From Gordonia polyisoprenivorans (GTDB taxonomy: Bacteria; Actinomycetota; Actinomycetes; Mycobacteriales; Mycobacteriaceae): DNA of 64,000 nucleotides. The position numbers and the translations under genes were made by a program. The stretch spans positions 2,418,001 to 2,482,000 of the forward strand of contig NZ_CP072203.1 of NCBI RefSeq assembly GCF_017654315.1, read 5' to 3'. This document shows positions 53,068 to 61,207 of the stretch, piece by piece (the stretch's first letter is position 1; the number at the start of each line of letters is the position of its first letter). Under the pieces are notes generated by a model. The model did not search any database, was not told where the DNA came from, and saw nothing but the letters and a program-made list of their open reading frames with translations.

Positions 53068-54057
53068 GTGTTCCCGGTTCCCGCCACTCAAGTCGTGGAT
53101 CTCGCAGGGCCGCAGGGTCACTTCGATCATCGTGATTCTCTCGACAAGACGATTCGGATCGGTGTCCTTGACGGCTCGGTAGGCGACGGTGATTGGGCCG
53201 CGATGCAGAACTACTGCGACCTGGTCTATATTCGATCGGGCGCCCATGCCGTCAGGCGGTGCGCCATAGCAGTCCCGGACGTCCATGCTGCTGCTGAGGC
53301 GCTGTGCAGTCACATCGAGGACAACCCGCAGGCGTCGGCGATCTTGGCGTCGGTGTTGCGGGCCAGTGATTCGATGTCGGTGCGTGCGGGTCTCGATGTT
53401 GAATCGTGGGCGTACTCAACTCTTCTCGGAGGCGTCGAGTTCAGCATGTGGCTGGGCGGGCGTGGTGACCGCGATCTGCCCGGTGAGGTCGACGATGGTG
53501 TCGTGGTCGAGCGCGACAACGACACTCTGGTCATCGTGTTGAACCGACCCGAGCGTCGTAACGCCTACGGGGCGGCGCTGCGTGATTCTCTCTGCGCTGC
53601 GCTGGACATCGCGATCATCGATGACTCGATCAGATCGGTGGAGATACGCGCCAGTGGTCCGGTTTTCTGTGCCGGTGGCGATCTCGCCGAGTTCGGTACC
53701 ACTCCGGATCCGGTAACCGCCCATTTCGTTCGTACCGCGGCTGGCGCAGCTGTGCGGCTGGCGCAGGTTGCGGATCGAAGCGACGCCTTCTTACATGGCG
53801 CGTGTGTGGGTGCGGGAATCGAGATCCCGGCATTCGCTTGCCGGATCACAGCCGATCCCGGCGCATACTTTCGGCTCCCGGAGGTGTCGATGGGGTTGAT
53901 CCCCGGGGCTGGCGGTACCGTCAGCATTCCCCGACGTATAGGTCGATGGCGGACTTTCCACATGGCCGTCAGCGGCGACATAATCGATGCCGCCACAGCT
54001 CTGCAGTGGGGTCTCGTCGACGAGATCCGTCCGGTCACACCCTACGTCCGTCAATGA
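53068..54057 (+). CDS. enoyl-CoA hydratase/isomerase with N-terminal extension
   Basis: Protein of 329 residues, about 75-140 longer at the N-terminus than usual. Residues 1-145 (IRIGVLDGSVGDGDWAAM, RRCAIAVPDVHAAAEALCSH, NPQASAILASVLRASDSM, LDVESWAYSTLLGGVEFSMWL) match no family I can name, though they resemble a degenerate crotonase-like helix set. The crotonase domain follows: VIVLNRPERRNAYGA, GPVFCAGGDLAEFGT, GACVGAGIEIPAFACRI and MGLIPGAGGTVSIPRRIG. GTG 53068. Its last 23 bases overlap the convergent amidohydrolase gene. Confidence 0.82.
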   Translation: MFPVPATQVVDLAGPQGHFDHRDSLDKTIRIGVLDGSVGDGDWAAMQNYCDLVYIRSGAHAVRRCAIAVPDVHAAAEALCSHIEDNPQASAILASVLRASDSMSVRAGLDVESWAYSTLLGGVEFSMWLGGRGDRDLPGEVDDGVVVERDNDTLVIVLNRPERRNAYGAALRDSLCAALDIAIIDDSIRSVEIRASGPVFCAGGDLAEFGTTPDPVTAHFVRTAAGAAVRLAQVADRSDAFLHGACVGAGIEIPAFACRITADPGAYFRLPEVSMGLIPGAGGTVSIPRRIGRWRTFHMAVSGDIIDAATALQWGLVDEIRPVTPYVRQ

Positions 54058-55456
54058 TGGTGGCGACCGCCGCGGTGCGTGAGGGGTCGGCCAACACATC
54101 TCGCATCGGGCGGTCGAGGACCACTAGGTCGGCGCGCTGCCCGATCGCGATGCGTTGGGCGTGACCACCTGGATTGCGTGCGGGTTTCTGGTAGAGCGCC
54201 AACGCGTCGAGGGCACTGATCCGATCGTCTGACGCCCCGACGGTGCGCCCGGTCGCGGTGCGCCGGTGGACCGCGGCCGCGATGTTGTTCCATGGGTCGA
54301 TCGGGCCGTATGGTGCGTCGCTGCTGAGGGCTACGGGCACGCCGGCGGCGATCAGTGATCCACAGCGATAGAGATCGTTGTGGTCGCCGTCGTCGGACAC
54401 GTCGAGGAAATCGTCGCCGCGATGGGGGAGAAAGCCGGGTTGGGTGACCACAATCAGACCGGCAGAAGATATTTCGGCGATGGCGTCTGGAGATACCATG
54501 CCGGCGTGCTCGATCCGATCACCTGCACGAACGCCGACGTCTCCCCACGCCGCCAACGCAATCGCCAGCGCCGCATAGCTGACGGAGTGAATCGCGACGG
54601 AACGACCGACGGCGTGTGCGGCCTTGATACGCGATGCCAAAGCGTCGGGATGCACGAGCGCCGAATCGGCAAGGACGATTTTGTACGGTCCGAACGAGAT
54701 TCGAGCTGTGCTTCCAGCAGGCCGATCGGTGAGCGGTGCGCCCAATAGCAGAACACGTTGCGGGACAGTGCCGTCTGAGACTGCGTCCTTGATCAGGCCG
54801 ATTGCGTCGTCGTCGAGATCTGGCGTTGCATCGGTGATTTCGGTGATGCCGTGGTCGGCGAGGACTCGTCCGACGGCCGCGAGGTCAGGCGGCCCCGTGG
54901 GGGGCAGTCGGCTACGAAGCCAGCTGTCGGCGCGCCACAATCGGCCGGTCGGTTCCCCCCTGGCCGACCGCTCGATACCGGGATGATCCGACTGCGCGAG
55001 TCCGGTTGCGTCGATGGCTGCGGTGTTGAGCATCCACAGGGCTCCGCTGCGATGCTGCACTCGGGTGGGTCGAAACCCGGTCATTGCATCAAGGGCTTCT
55101 CGAGTCAGGTCTCCGGCGACGGTCTCGACGTAACCAACACCGCGAATCCAGCCGCCGTCGTCGGGTTCGGCGTGTGCGAGTGCATCGTGCAGCGACGTCC
55201 GATCGTGCACGGTGGGCGGGCCACAGGTCACCGACGACATCGCCGCCGCCATCGCGAACAGATGGACGTGGTGGTCGACAATCCCGGTGATTACGGCACA
55301 TCCGTCTGCGTCGATGACGACCCCCGGTGCGGTGTCGAGTTCGCTACTGATGCCGGTGACCACCGACGCACCGGAGCGGCCCTTTCCCACCGCGATCTGC
55401 TGCAACGGCCCTACTCCGACATCTGCGTTGACGATCAACAACTCGGTGCTGGGCAT
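54035..55456 (-). CDS. amidohydrolase family 3 protein
   Basis: Metal-dependent amidohydrolase of 473 residues, of the N-substituted-formamide-deformylase-like branch. Seen: TELLIVNADVGVGPLQQIAVGKG at the N-terminal beta sandwich, GIVDHHVHLFAMAAAM with the His-x-His pair, GWIRGVGYVETVAGDLTREALDAMTG, AHAVGRSVAIHSVSYAALAIAL, DRIEHAGMVSPDAIAEI and PVALSSDAPYGPIDPWNNIAAAV with the final Asp. ATG 55456 is chosen because upstream codons run into the divergent gene 20 bases away. It probably hydrolyses an amide or related bond. Confidence 0.86.
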   Translation of the reverse strand: MPSTELLIVNADVGVGPLQQIAVGKGRSGASVVTGISSELDTAPGVVIDADGCAVITGIVDHHVHLFAMAAAMSSVTCGPPTVHDRTSLHDALAHAEPDDGGWIRGVGYVETVAGDLTREALDAMTGFRPTRVQHRSGALWMLNTAAIDATGLAQSDHPGIERSARGEPTGRLWRADSWLRSRLPPTGPPDLAAVGRVLADHGITEITDATPDLDDDAIGLIKDAVSDGTVPQRVLLLGAPLTDRPAGSTARISFGPYKIVLADSALVHPDALASRIKAAHAVGRSVAIHSVSYAALAIALAAWGDVGVRAGDRIEHAGMVSPDAIAEISSAGLIVVTQPGFLPHRGDDFLDVSDDGDHNDLYRCGSLIAAGVPVALSSDAPYGPIDPWNNIAAAVHRRTATGRTVGASDDRISALDALALYQKPARNPGGHAQRIAIGQRADLVVLDRPMRDVLADPSRTAAVATIIDGRRV

Positions 55457-55476
55457 GTTTCGTATGCTATTCCGCA

Positions 55477-56748
55477 ATGAACCACAGGGACGGAGACCTC
55501 GCTGCCGCGGAGCAGTGGGCGCGTTCAGGTCTTGCCTATCTGACCGGACTGCCCGAAGGCCCACCGGACTTCTCCTGCGCAATGGTGCTCGCCGAAGCGC
55601 AACGCCGACTCGACGAGTTCTGGAAGCTCATGCGATCGGTCAACTCCACGCGCGATGGTTGGCGCGTCGAGATCGATTGTCGTGGCTTTGATCGCGCCGA
55701 CGTCTTGCTGTCCGGGCGCGCAGGGCTTCTCGGGTGGAAACGCCGAGGACAGATATCCGCCGGAGGAGGCACACACCTCATCCAGGCATTCGATGAGTGG
55801 TTTGCGCTGACGCTGGCCCGTCCCGACGACATCGCCGCGGTACCCGCCTTGCTGTTGAGTGATGAGAACGCCGACCAGCCAGCAGCCATGTGGGAGGCGG
55901 TCGAACGCGCCGCGCGATCGGCGTCGGCGTCGTACTGGGTGGAACGAGCGCGGTTACTCGGAATCCCCAGCGCAGTGCTGGGGGAGGCCGCCGCGAACGA
56001 GCCTCTCGTCGTGCACCGTTCGGAGGCGACAGCGGAGGCCGGTTACGACCCATTGTTGGTGGTAGATCTCGCGTCGATGTGGGCTGGTCCACTGGCCACA
56101 CGATTGTTGTCGGTGGCGGGGGCGACTGTAGTGAAAGTCGAAACCCGTAGCCGACCTGACGGAACCCGTGTCGGTGATCATCACTTCTTCGACTGGATGA
56201 ACAGCGGCAAACTGTCGAAGGTGGTCGACTTCGATCGCGATGGCGACAAGCTACGCCAACTGCTGTCGGTCGCCGACGTCGTCGTCGAGGGATCTCGTCC
56301 GGCTGCGCTGCGGCGTCGTGGACTGGACGCCAAGAGTGTCTCTCCGCGGCCCGGACAAGTATGGGTCCGGCTCACCGCACACGGCGTGCACGGTCCGCCG
56401 GCGGAGTGGGTGGGTTTCGGCGACGACGCAGCAGTCGCGGGGGGACTGGTGGCCGGGACTCGCGAACAGCCAGTGTTCTGCGGCGACGCGATCGCCGATC
56501 CCTTGACCGGAATCGAGACAGCCGCCGCGATCGCGCGGGCAATCGCCATCGGACGTGCGTGCACCATCGACATCTCGCTTGCTGCAACTGCGGCACGGTA
56601 TGCCCGCTTCGCCGTGGCTGAGATTGCAGATAGGTCGCTGCCTGCCGTGCGTGCCCCTGTCGGGCCCGCAATCGTCGGTTCGGGTCCTCGGCTCGGTGTG
56701 GACGACTCGTTTGTCGATGATATTGTGCGAAAACGGATTCGGGGTTGA
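55477..56748 (+). CDS. CoA-transferase family III-related protein with extended N-terminus
   Basis: Protein of 423 residues. The recognisable CaiB/BaiF start, PLLVVDLASMWAGPLATRLLSVAGATVVKVETRSRPDG, lies only at about residues 189-227, followed by FFDWMNSGKLSKVVDFDRDG and ADVVVEGSRPAALRRRGLD. The first 185 residues (FDRADVLLSGRAGLLGWKRRGQ, SAGGGTHLIQAFDEWFALTLARPDDI, ASASYWVERARLLGIPSAVL) resemble the part that usually follows in this family, so the domain order may be permuted. Only 20 bases separate its start from the divergent amidohydrolase. Confidence 0.75.
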   Translation: MNHRDGDLAAAEQWARSGLAYLTGLPEGPPDFSCAMVLAEAQRRLDEFWKLMRSVNSTRDGWRVEIDCRGFDRADVLLSGRAGLLGWKRRGQISAGGGTHLIQAFDEWFALTLARPDDIAAVPALLLSDENADQPAAMWEAVERAARSASASYWVERARLLGIPSAVLGEAAANEPLVVHRSEATAEAGYDPLLVVDLASMWAGPLATRLLSVAGATVVKVETRSRPDGTRVGDHHFFDWMNSGKLSKVVDFDRDGDKLRQLLSVADVVVEGSRPAALRRRGLDAKSVSPRPGQVWVRLTAHGVHGPPAEWVGFGDDAAVAGGLVAGTREQPVFCGDAIADPLTGIETAAAIARAIAIGRACTIDISLAATAARYARFAVAEIADRSLPAVRAPVGPAIVGSGPRLGVDDSFVDDIVRKRIRG

Positions 56749-56947
56749 GTCGAATTCTTGTGATGGGCGACTACCTCTTACCTCTGCCGTCGACCCCCGT
56801 GTCGCTGTGATGACCCAACTTAGCCCGAGGAGCGCCGATGATGCGCATGCCAATGTCTTCGGTGCGGTAAAGGGTAGGTGTAGCCGCGGGGCTGCTGCCG
56901 CAGTGGCGGGGCGATTGACGATCCCGAGGCGAGCCGGTGAGTACTGA
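56749..56947. other. intergenic stretch without a gene
   Basis: About 200 bases between the CoA-transferase-like gene and the toxin remnant. I see no motif, hairpin or ribosome-binding site of note. Confidence 0.5.
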
Positions 56948-57158
56948 TCATGTTGTGCTGCTGAACAAATGGGTGTCGCAAAGGTTGCGGTCCCTGGCGA
57001 TGACGGTGCGGTGTTCAAGGTCGGTGCGTCTGCAGATTTCTCGATAGATTGTCCGATTGCCATCGCCCAGCTCTGACGAGTGAGTCGCCTCGTGCCCTGG
57101 CTCGGTTCAACAGATCGGCCAGGCGTGTGGGTAACTGCGCGCCGACCAAGAACCTCAC
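56948..57158 (-). pseudogene. DUF5615 (PIN-like, VapC-type) toxin, frameshifted and shortened
   Basis: GTG 57158 shares GTGA with the antitoxin stop and encodes RFLVGAQLPTRLADLLNRA, the start of DUF5615 PIN-like ribonucleases (usually FLVDAQLP, here Gly replaces the catalytic Asp). One extra base after the Ala codon shifts the frame; the other frame continues HEATHSSELGDGNRTIYREICRRTDLEHRTVIARDRNLCDTHLF and stops at 56948. The last third of the family is missing too. Inactive by frameshift, truncation and the lost Asp. Confidence 0.72.
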
Positions 57159-57448
57159 GCTGCGTCGAACGGAACTGGATGGCCACCTGCGGTGAGCGCG
57201 CCGAACTCAAGGGCGGCGACCAGATCTTGGGACTCGAGGTCGGGATAGTCGGCGAGAATCTTTTCCCGGCTCATCCCAGACGCCAGGAGATCGAGAAGCA
57301 TGGACACGGGGTAGCGCAGCCCCCGGATCACGGGCTGTCCGTGGCAGATCTCCGGATCGCTGACGACTCGTCCCAGTTCAGACGTGGCACCAATGGTAAC
57401 CGTCGTGGATCGCGCACACAGAGGCTCGCATGGATAGGACGATGGCAA
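57155..57448 (-). CDS. DUF433-type antitoxin
   Basis: Small DNA-binding protein of the DUF433 (VapB-like) family: VVSDPEICHGQPVIRGLRYPVSMLLDLLASGMSREKILADYPDLESQDLVAALEFG, a complete domain with the winged-helix-like DPEICHG-P-IRG and SREKILADYP helix. The only in-frame start codon seen is the TTG at 57448, and the first 25 residues are unlike the family, so the true start is uncertain. It normally neutralises the DUF5615 toxin encoded next, which is broken here. It may now be a relic or an independent regulator. Confidence 0.78.
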   Translation of the reverse strand: MPSSYPCEPLCARSTTVTIGATSELGRVVSDPEICHGQPVIRGLRYPVSMLLDLLASGMSREKILADYPDLESQDLVAALEFGALTAGGHPVPFDAA

Positions 57449-57490
57449 TAGCTGACACCTTCTGTCGTGATTTTCTGACAGACTTCTCGC

Positions 57491-58441
57491 ATGCGCGCCG
57501 AGCGGTTGTTGTCGGTTCTGATGCTGGTGCGATCACGGGGCCGGATGACCGCTGCCGATCTGGCGACGGAATTGGAGGTCTCCGAACGCACCGTGCTCCG
57601 TGACATCGAGGCGCTGTCGTTGTCCGGCGTGCCGGTCTACTCCGAACGCGGCGGCCATGGCGGATTCGCGTTGGTTCCGGGATATCGGACGGACCTCTCT
57701 GGACTGACGCTGCACGAATCGATTGCCCTGCTCTCCGGCGGAGGGCGAATCGATTCGCCGGCGGCGGCGCGCGCCAAACGCAAACTCGAGGCATCCCTGC
57801 CGGATGCGCACCGCGGCCAGGCGGCCGACGCGGCCCGTCGAATCCTCGTGCGTCCCGACGGATTCGTGAAAGCGGCCGACCACCTCGATGCGCTACCGCC
57901 GGTACAACAGGCCGTCGTCGAAGGCCTGCGGATTGCCGTGGTCTATCAGCGGCCCGGAGCCGAGCCCGCCGAACGCGTTCTCGATCCGATCGGGCTGATC
58001 GTCGCCGGGGACACCTGGTATCTGGTCGCGAATTCCCAAGGGGACGAACGTATGTACCGGATCTCGAGGATGTCGGACGTGCGCCTTCTCGACGAGCCCG
58101 CCGACCGTGCGGACTCCGTCGATCTCGAGCAGGTGTGGGAACGCCGTCGGGATGCGTTCCGCTCCGGTTTCACTCCGCTCGACGCGACGGTCGCGTGCTC
58201 ACCGGAATCGGTGGAGGCCCTGACGCGTGGACCGGTATCCGTCCTGTCCGTGGAACCCGACTCCGACGCGACCGAAACAGCTGGCGGGGTGCGCGTGACG
58301 CTGCGCTTCGGCGACGGGGCGCGCGCGACACGGATCCTGTGGTGGCTGTCGTTCGACGTCAAGCTGTCGGTGATCGAGCCGACTGCGCTCCGACGAGAGT
58401 TGGCAGAACGCGCCCAGCGACTCGCGGCAGTGCACATCTGA
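57491..58441 (+). CDS. WYL-domain transcriptional regulator
   Basis: Regulator of 316 residues. The N-terminal HTH_11-type winged helix MRAERLLSVLMLVRSRGRMTAADLATELEVSERTVLRDIEALSLSGVPVY (1-50) is followed by a WYL sensor region, here as DTWYLVANSQGDERMYRISRMSDVRLLDEP around residues 174-202, and a C-terminal WCX-like domain (RVTLRFGDGARATRILWWLSF). Such proteins bind nucleic acid or small ligands through the WYL fold. It is transcribed toward the coiled-coil and hydrolase genes. Confidence 0.9.
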   Translation: MRAERLLSVLMLVRSRGRMTAADLATELEVSERTVLRDIEALSLSGVPVYSERGGHGGFALVPGYRTDLSGLTLHESIALLSGGGRIDSPAAARAKRKLEASLPDAHRGQAADAARRILVRPDGFVKAADHLDALPPVQQAVVEGLRIAVVYQRPGAEPAERVLDPIGLIVAGDTWYLVANSQGDERMYRISRMSDVRLLDEPADRADSVDLEQVWERRRDAFRSGFTPLDATVACSPESVEALTRGPVSVLSVEPDSDATETAGGVRVTLRFGDGARATRILWWLSFDVKLSVIEPTALRRELAERAQRLAAVHI

Positions 58442-58489
58442 GCTGCGGGTGCCCGCATTTGCCCCCTGTACCTCGCGCGAACAGCGATA

Positions 58490-58891
58490 ATGACACCCAT
58501 GGCAGACAAAGGTGTGCACGGGGTGGGGGCGCGTCCCGCTGAGCGTCAGCGAATCCGGAAGCTGGCGCAGGCCGCACTCAATGCGGATGTGACCGTCGAG
58601 CAGGTCGACACGATCCTGACCGACCTGGGCTCGGCGCTCGACGGCTTCGACCGCACGCTGTCCGACCTGGACGGCACGATCGAATCGCTCAACTCCACCC
58701 TGGGCCAGCTGAGTACGACCCTGAACATGGTCGATGCGACCGTGGATCGGATGGCCGACGTCGTCGCCCGTCTGGAGAAGGTCGTCGGCAGGGTGGAAGT
58801 GCTTGTCGCGGTGGGTGAGACGGCGCTGAAGCCGCTCGGCGCGATCGAATCGGCCGGACGCAGTGTGATGTCGCGGATCGGGCTGGGGTGA
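58490..58891 (+). CDS. predicted coiled-coil protein of unknown function
   Basis: Protein of 130-133 residues (ATG 58490 or 58499). Residues about 35-100 are a continuous amphipathic helix with heptads of Leu, Val and Ile (VEQVDTILTDLGSALDGF, LDGTIESLNSTLGQLSTTL, VDRMADVVARLEKVVGRVEVLV), suggesting a coiled coil or a membrane-associated helix bundle. The tail LKPLGAIESAGRSVMSRIGL is weakly amphipathic. No named family recognised. Its stop overlaps the GTG of the hydrolase gene, so the two are coupled. Confidence 0.72.
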   Translation: MTPMADKGVHGVGARPAERQRIRKLAQAALNADVTVEQVDTILTDLGSALDGFDRTLSDLDGTIESLNSTLGQLSTTLNMVDATVDRMADVVARLEKVVGRVEVLVAVGETALKPLGAIESAGRSVMSRIGLG

Positions 58892-59736
58892 CCATGTCGG
58901 CAGCCGAAGAACGGCAGTTCCGCGGGGCGCACGGCGAGACGATCGTCTACGACCTGTACCGGCCGGATGTCGGCGAGCCGCGTGCCGTGGTCGTCATCGC
59001 ACACGGGATGGGTGAGCACGGCCGGCGCTACCGACACGTCGTCGATGCACTCACCGGGGCCGGGTATCTCGTCGCCGTTCCCGATCACCTCGGTCACGGG
59101 CGATCCGGTGGGGCGCGGATGCGCATCACCCGGTTCAGCCAGTACACCGACGACCTCGCCCGGGTGATCTCCGAGATGGGGATCGACGGCGTGCCGACCT
59201 TCTTGATCGGCCACAGCATGGGCGGGTGCATCGCCTTGGACTACGCGCTCGATCACCCCGAAGCCCTTGCCGGACTGGTGTTGTCCGGGGCGGCGATCAT
59301 GCCGGGCGACGATCTACCCGGTCCGTTGATCGCGGTGTCCAAGCTGGTGGGCAAGATCGCTCCCACCTTGCCGACCCTGGCCCTGGACTCGGGCAGCATC
59401 AGCCGCGATCCGGCGGTGGTCGCCGACTACGAGTCCGACCCGCTGGTGCACCGCGGCAAGATTCCCGCCCGTCTCGGAGCCGAGATGGTCTCGACCATGC
59501 AGTCGTTTCCCGCGCGGCTGCCCTCGCTGCGGATGCCGGTGCTGGTGATGCACGGCAGCGAGGACACGCTCACCAACCCCGACGGCAGCCGGCTCGTCGA
59601 CGAGTTGGCGTCGTCAACCGACAAGACGTTGATCATCTGGGACGGGTTGCGTCACGAGATCTTCAACGAGCCCGAAAAGGACGAGGTGATCGGCACTCTC
59701 ACGCGCTGGCTGGCGCAGCGGGTCGGCGCATCGTGA
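58888..59736 (+). CDS. alpha/beta hydrolase, monoacylglycerol lipase/lysophospholipase type
   Basis: Serine hydrolase of 282 residues. Seen: VVVIAHGMGEHGRRYRHVVDALTGAGYLVAVPDHLGHGRSGG (the HGxGEH oxyanion motif), nucleophile Ser in IGHSMGGCIALDYA around residues 108-121, the acid in MHGSEDTLTNP and the His in GLRHEIFNEPEK. This is the order of mycobacterial monoacylglycerol lipases. GTG 58888 overlaps the previous stop (GTGA); ATG 58894 is an alternative. It overlaps the convergent cyclopropane synthase gene by 38 bases. Confidence 0.9.
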   Translation: MTMSAAEERQFRGAHGETIVYDLYRPDVGEPRAVVVIAHGMGEHGRRYRHVVDALTGAGYLVAVPDHLGHGRSGGARMRITRFSQYTDDLARVISEMGIDGVPTFLIGHSMGGCIALDYALDHPEALAGLVLSGAAIMPGDDLPGPLIAVSKLVGKIAPTLPTLALDSGSISRDPAVVADYESDPLVHRGKIPARLGAEMVSTMQSFPARLPSLRMPVLVMHGSEDTLTNPDGSRLVDELASSTDKTLIIWDGLRHEIFNEPEKDEVIGTLTRWLAQRVGAS

Positions 59737-60949
59737 TCTGCTCGACGTCCATGCGGCCGTCGCGGAAGGCCATGCGCCCGCCGACGAGGTAGAGCCGCCA
59801 CACCCGCGCCATCTCTTCGCCGACGAGGTCGATGACGGCGGCCTGGTTCTTCTCGAACGTCTCGTACCACGCGTCGACGGTGCGCACGTAGTCCTGGCCC
59901 ATGTGCCGGATGTCGGTGACGTGCAGCCCGGCGTCGGCGAGCATGCCGACCGTCTGCGAGACCGGACGCATGTACATGTCGGGGGCGATGAAGGACTCGA
60001 TGAACGGACCGCCGCCGGGATGGTGTCCGGCGCGCCGCGACATCTGCTGGATGCACACGCCGCCGCCGGGAACCACCTTGTCGTGCAACACCTTCGCGTA
60101 CGTGGGGTAGTTGCGTTGCCCCACATGTTCGCCCATCTCGATGGAGGCGACGGCATCGAAGCCGGTGTCAGGGATCTCGCGGTAGTCCTGGACGCGGATC
60201 TCCACCAGGTCGCCGAGGCCGCGTTCGGCGATCCGGGCGTCGATGAACTGTTTCTGCTCGGCGGCGATCGTCACGCCGACGACGCGAGCGCCGTAGTGCA
60301 GGGCTGCATACAGCGACAGCGAACCCCACCCGCATCCGATGTCGAGGAGGCGGGCTCCCGGCCCCAGCTGGTCCAGCCCGACGTTGCGGCACACCCGATC
60401 CAGCTTGTCGGCTTGTGCATCGGCCAGCGAGTAGCCGGGATCGTCGGAGGTCCACAACGCGCTCGAATATGCCATGTGCTCGTCGAGGAGCAGCGCGTAG
60501 AAGTCGTTCGACAAGTCGTAGTGGTGGCTGATCGCGGCCCGGTCCCGGGCTCGCGAATGCAGTCGCCCGCGCACCCGCGCCTGGGTGGCCGGTGGGGCCA
60601 TCGGCGGGCCGAGGAGCCGATATTCGACGGCGAGTCGGGCGAGGTCGAACAGCAGACGGGGTGTCGGACGGATCGGTCCCAGACCGCGCTCGGTGACCGC
60701 CGCCCACACGTGGGACAGCGCCTCATCGAGGTCGCCGGAGACGTCGAGTTCACCGGTCACATAGGCCTGCGCCGCACCGAGTTCGCCCGGATGCCACAGC
60801 ATGCGCCGCAACGCATCCCGGCTGTAGAGGACGACGTGGGGCGCGTCGTGCGGGCCGGCGGTGCTGCCGTCCCACGCGGTCAGATGCACCGGCAGGTCGC
60901 CGCCGATCCGGTCTTCGATCACTCGTGCCAGCGATGCGGCGACGGTCAT
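59699..60949 (-). CDS. cyclopropane-fatty-acyl-phospholipid synthase
   Basis: SAM-dependent methyltransferase of 416 residues that makes cyclopropane (or methyl-branched) groups on membrane fatty acids. The N-terminal domain (LARVIEDRIGGDLPVHLTAWDG) precedes the methyltransferase fold: ISHHYDLSNDFYALLLDEHMAYSSALW with the CFA-specific motif near 140-166, LLDIGCGWGSLSLYAA near 198-213 (SAM binding), and VASIEMGEHVGQRNYPTY with the family Glu-His. ATG 60949 preceded by GGAGGCCCCC. Its 3' end overlaps the lipase gene. Confidence 0.92.
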   Translation of the reverse strand: MTVAASLARVIEDRIGGDLPVHLTAWDGSTAGPHDAPHVVLYSRDALRRMLWHPGELGAAQAYVTGELDVSGDLDEALSHVWAAVTERGLGPIRPTPRLLFDLARLAVEYRLLGPPMAPPATQARVRGRLHSRARDRAAISHHYDLSNDFYALLLDEHMAYSSALWTSDDPGYSLADAQADKLDRVCRNVGLDQLGPGARLLDIGCGWGSLSLYAALHYGARVVGVTIAAEQKQFIDARIAERGLGDLVEIRVQDYREIPDTGFDAVASIEMGEHVGQRNYPTYAKVLHDKVVPGGGVCIQQMSRRAGHHPGGGPFIESFIAPDMYMRPVSQTVGMLADAGLHVTDIRHMGQDYVRTVDAWYETFEKNQAAVIDLVGEEMARVWRLYLVGGRMAFRDGRMDVEQITMRRPAAPASA

Positions 60950-61032
60950 GGGGGCCTCCTGGGATGGGGTCGGTCACCCGTTGTTCGCCGCCCGCCGCGG
61001 TACGGATGGGTCACCGCGTGCCGCAGTTGTTC

Positions 61033-61137
61033 GCCGACAGCGCCCCGGATCCCGCCGACAGCGCCCGAGACAACGCCGACAGCGCCCCGGATCCCGCCGA
61101 CAGCGCCCTTGACAGCGCCGACAGCGCCCGAGAAAAC
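61033..61137 (+). repeat. 21-bp tandem repeat, five units
   Basis: GCCGACAGCGCC begins at 61033, 61054, 61075, 61096 and 61117, an exact 21-base period. The variable 9 bases read CCGGATCCC (units 1 and 4 or 3, alternating) or CGAGACAAC and similar. An inverted copy CGCTGTCGGCG follows at 61137-61147. As the period is a multiple of three, it can be read as a 7-residue repeat (ADSAPDP, ADSARDN), but no gene supports that. Confidence 0.85.
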
Positions 61138-61147
61138 GCTGTCGGCG
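61116..61147 (-). terminator. hairpin at the end of the repeat
   Basis: CGCCGACAGCG (61116-61126) and CGCTGTCGGCG (61137-61147) pair over 11 bases with a 10-base loop. It stands about 60 bases downstream of the aldehyde dehydrogenase stop, so it could end that minus-strand transcript. The other repeat units could pair with the same inverted copy, giving alternative hairpins. Confidence 0.5.
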
Positions 61148-61207
61148 AGGTGAGGAGCGCCGTCGGCGGTGGCCGAGGCGCCGCCATACGACGCTGCGGC
61201 CGGTGGG

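Larger units (their letters stand above)
60950..61207. other. intergenic region holding the 21-bp tandem repeat
   Basis: The 258 bases between the cyclopropane synthase and aldehyde dehydrogenase genes (both minus strand) contain no convincing gene; the five 21-bp repeats are described separately. Reading frames across the repeats can be translated, but have no start with a ribosome-binding site or family motifs. Confidence 0.55.

Noticed and set aside
57491..58441. WYL protein as a phage-defence regulator
   Set aside because: No defence genes are adjacent; neighbours are lipid-related and a coiled-coil protein.
61033..61147. CRISPR array
   Set aside because: The period is 21 bases with nearly identical spacers of 9 bases, too short and too similar for CRISPR; no cas genes nearby.
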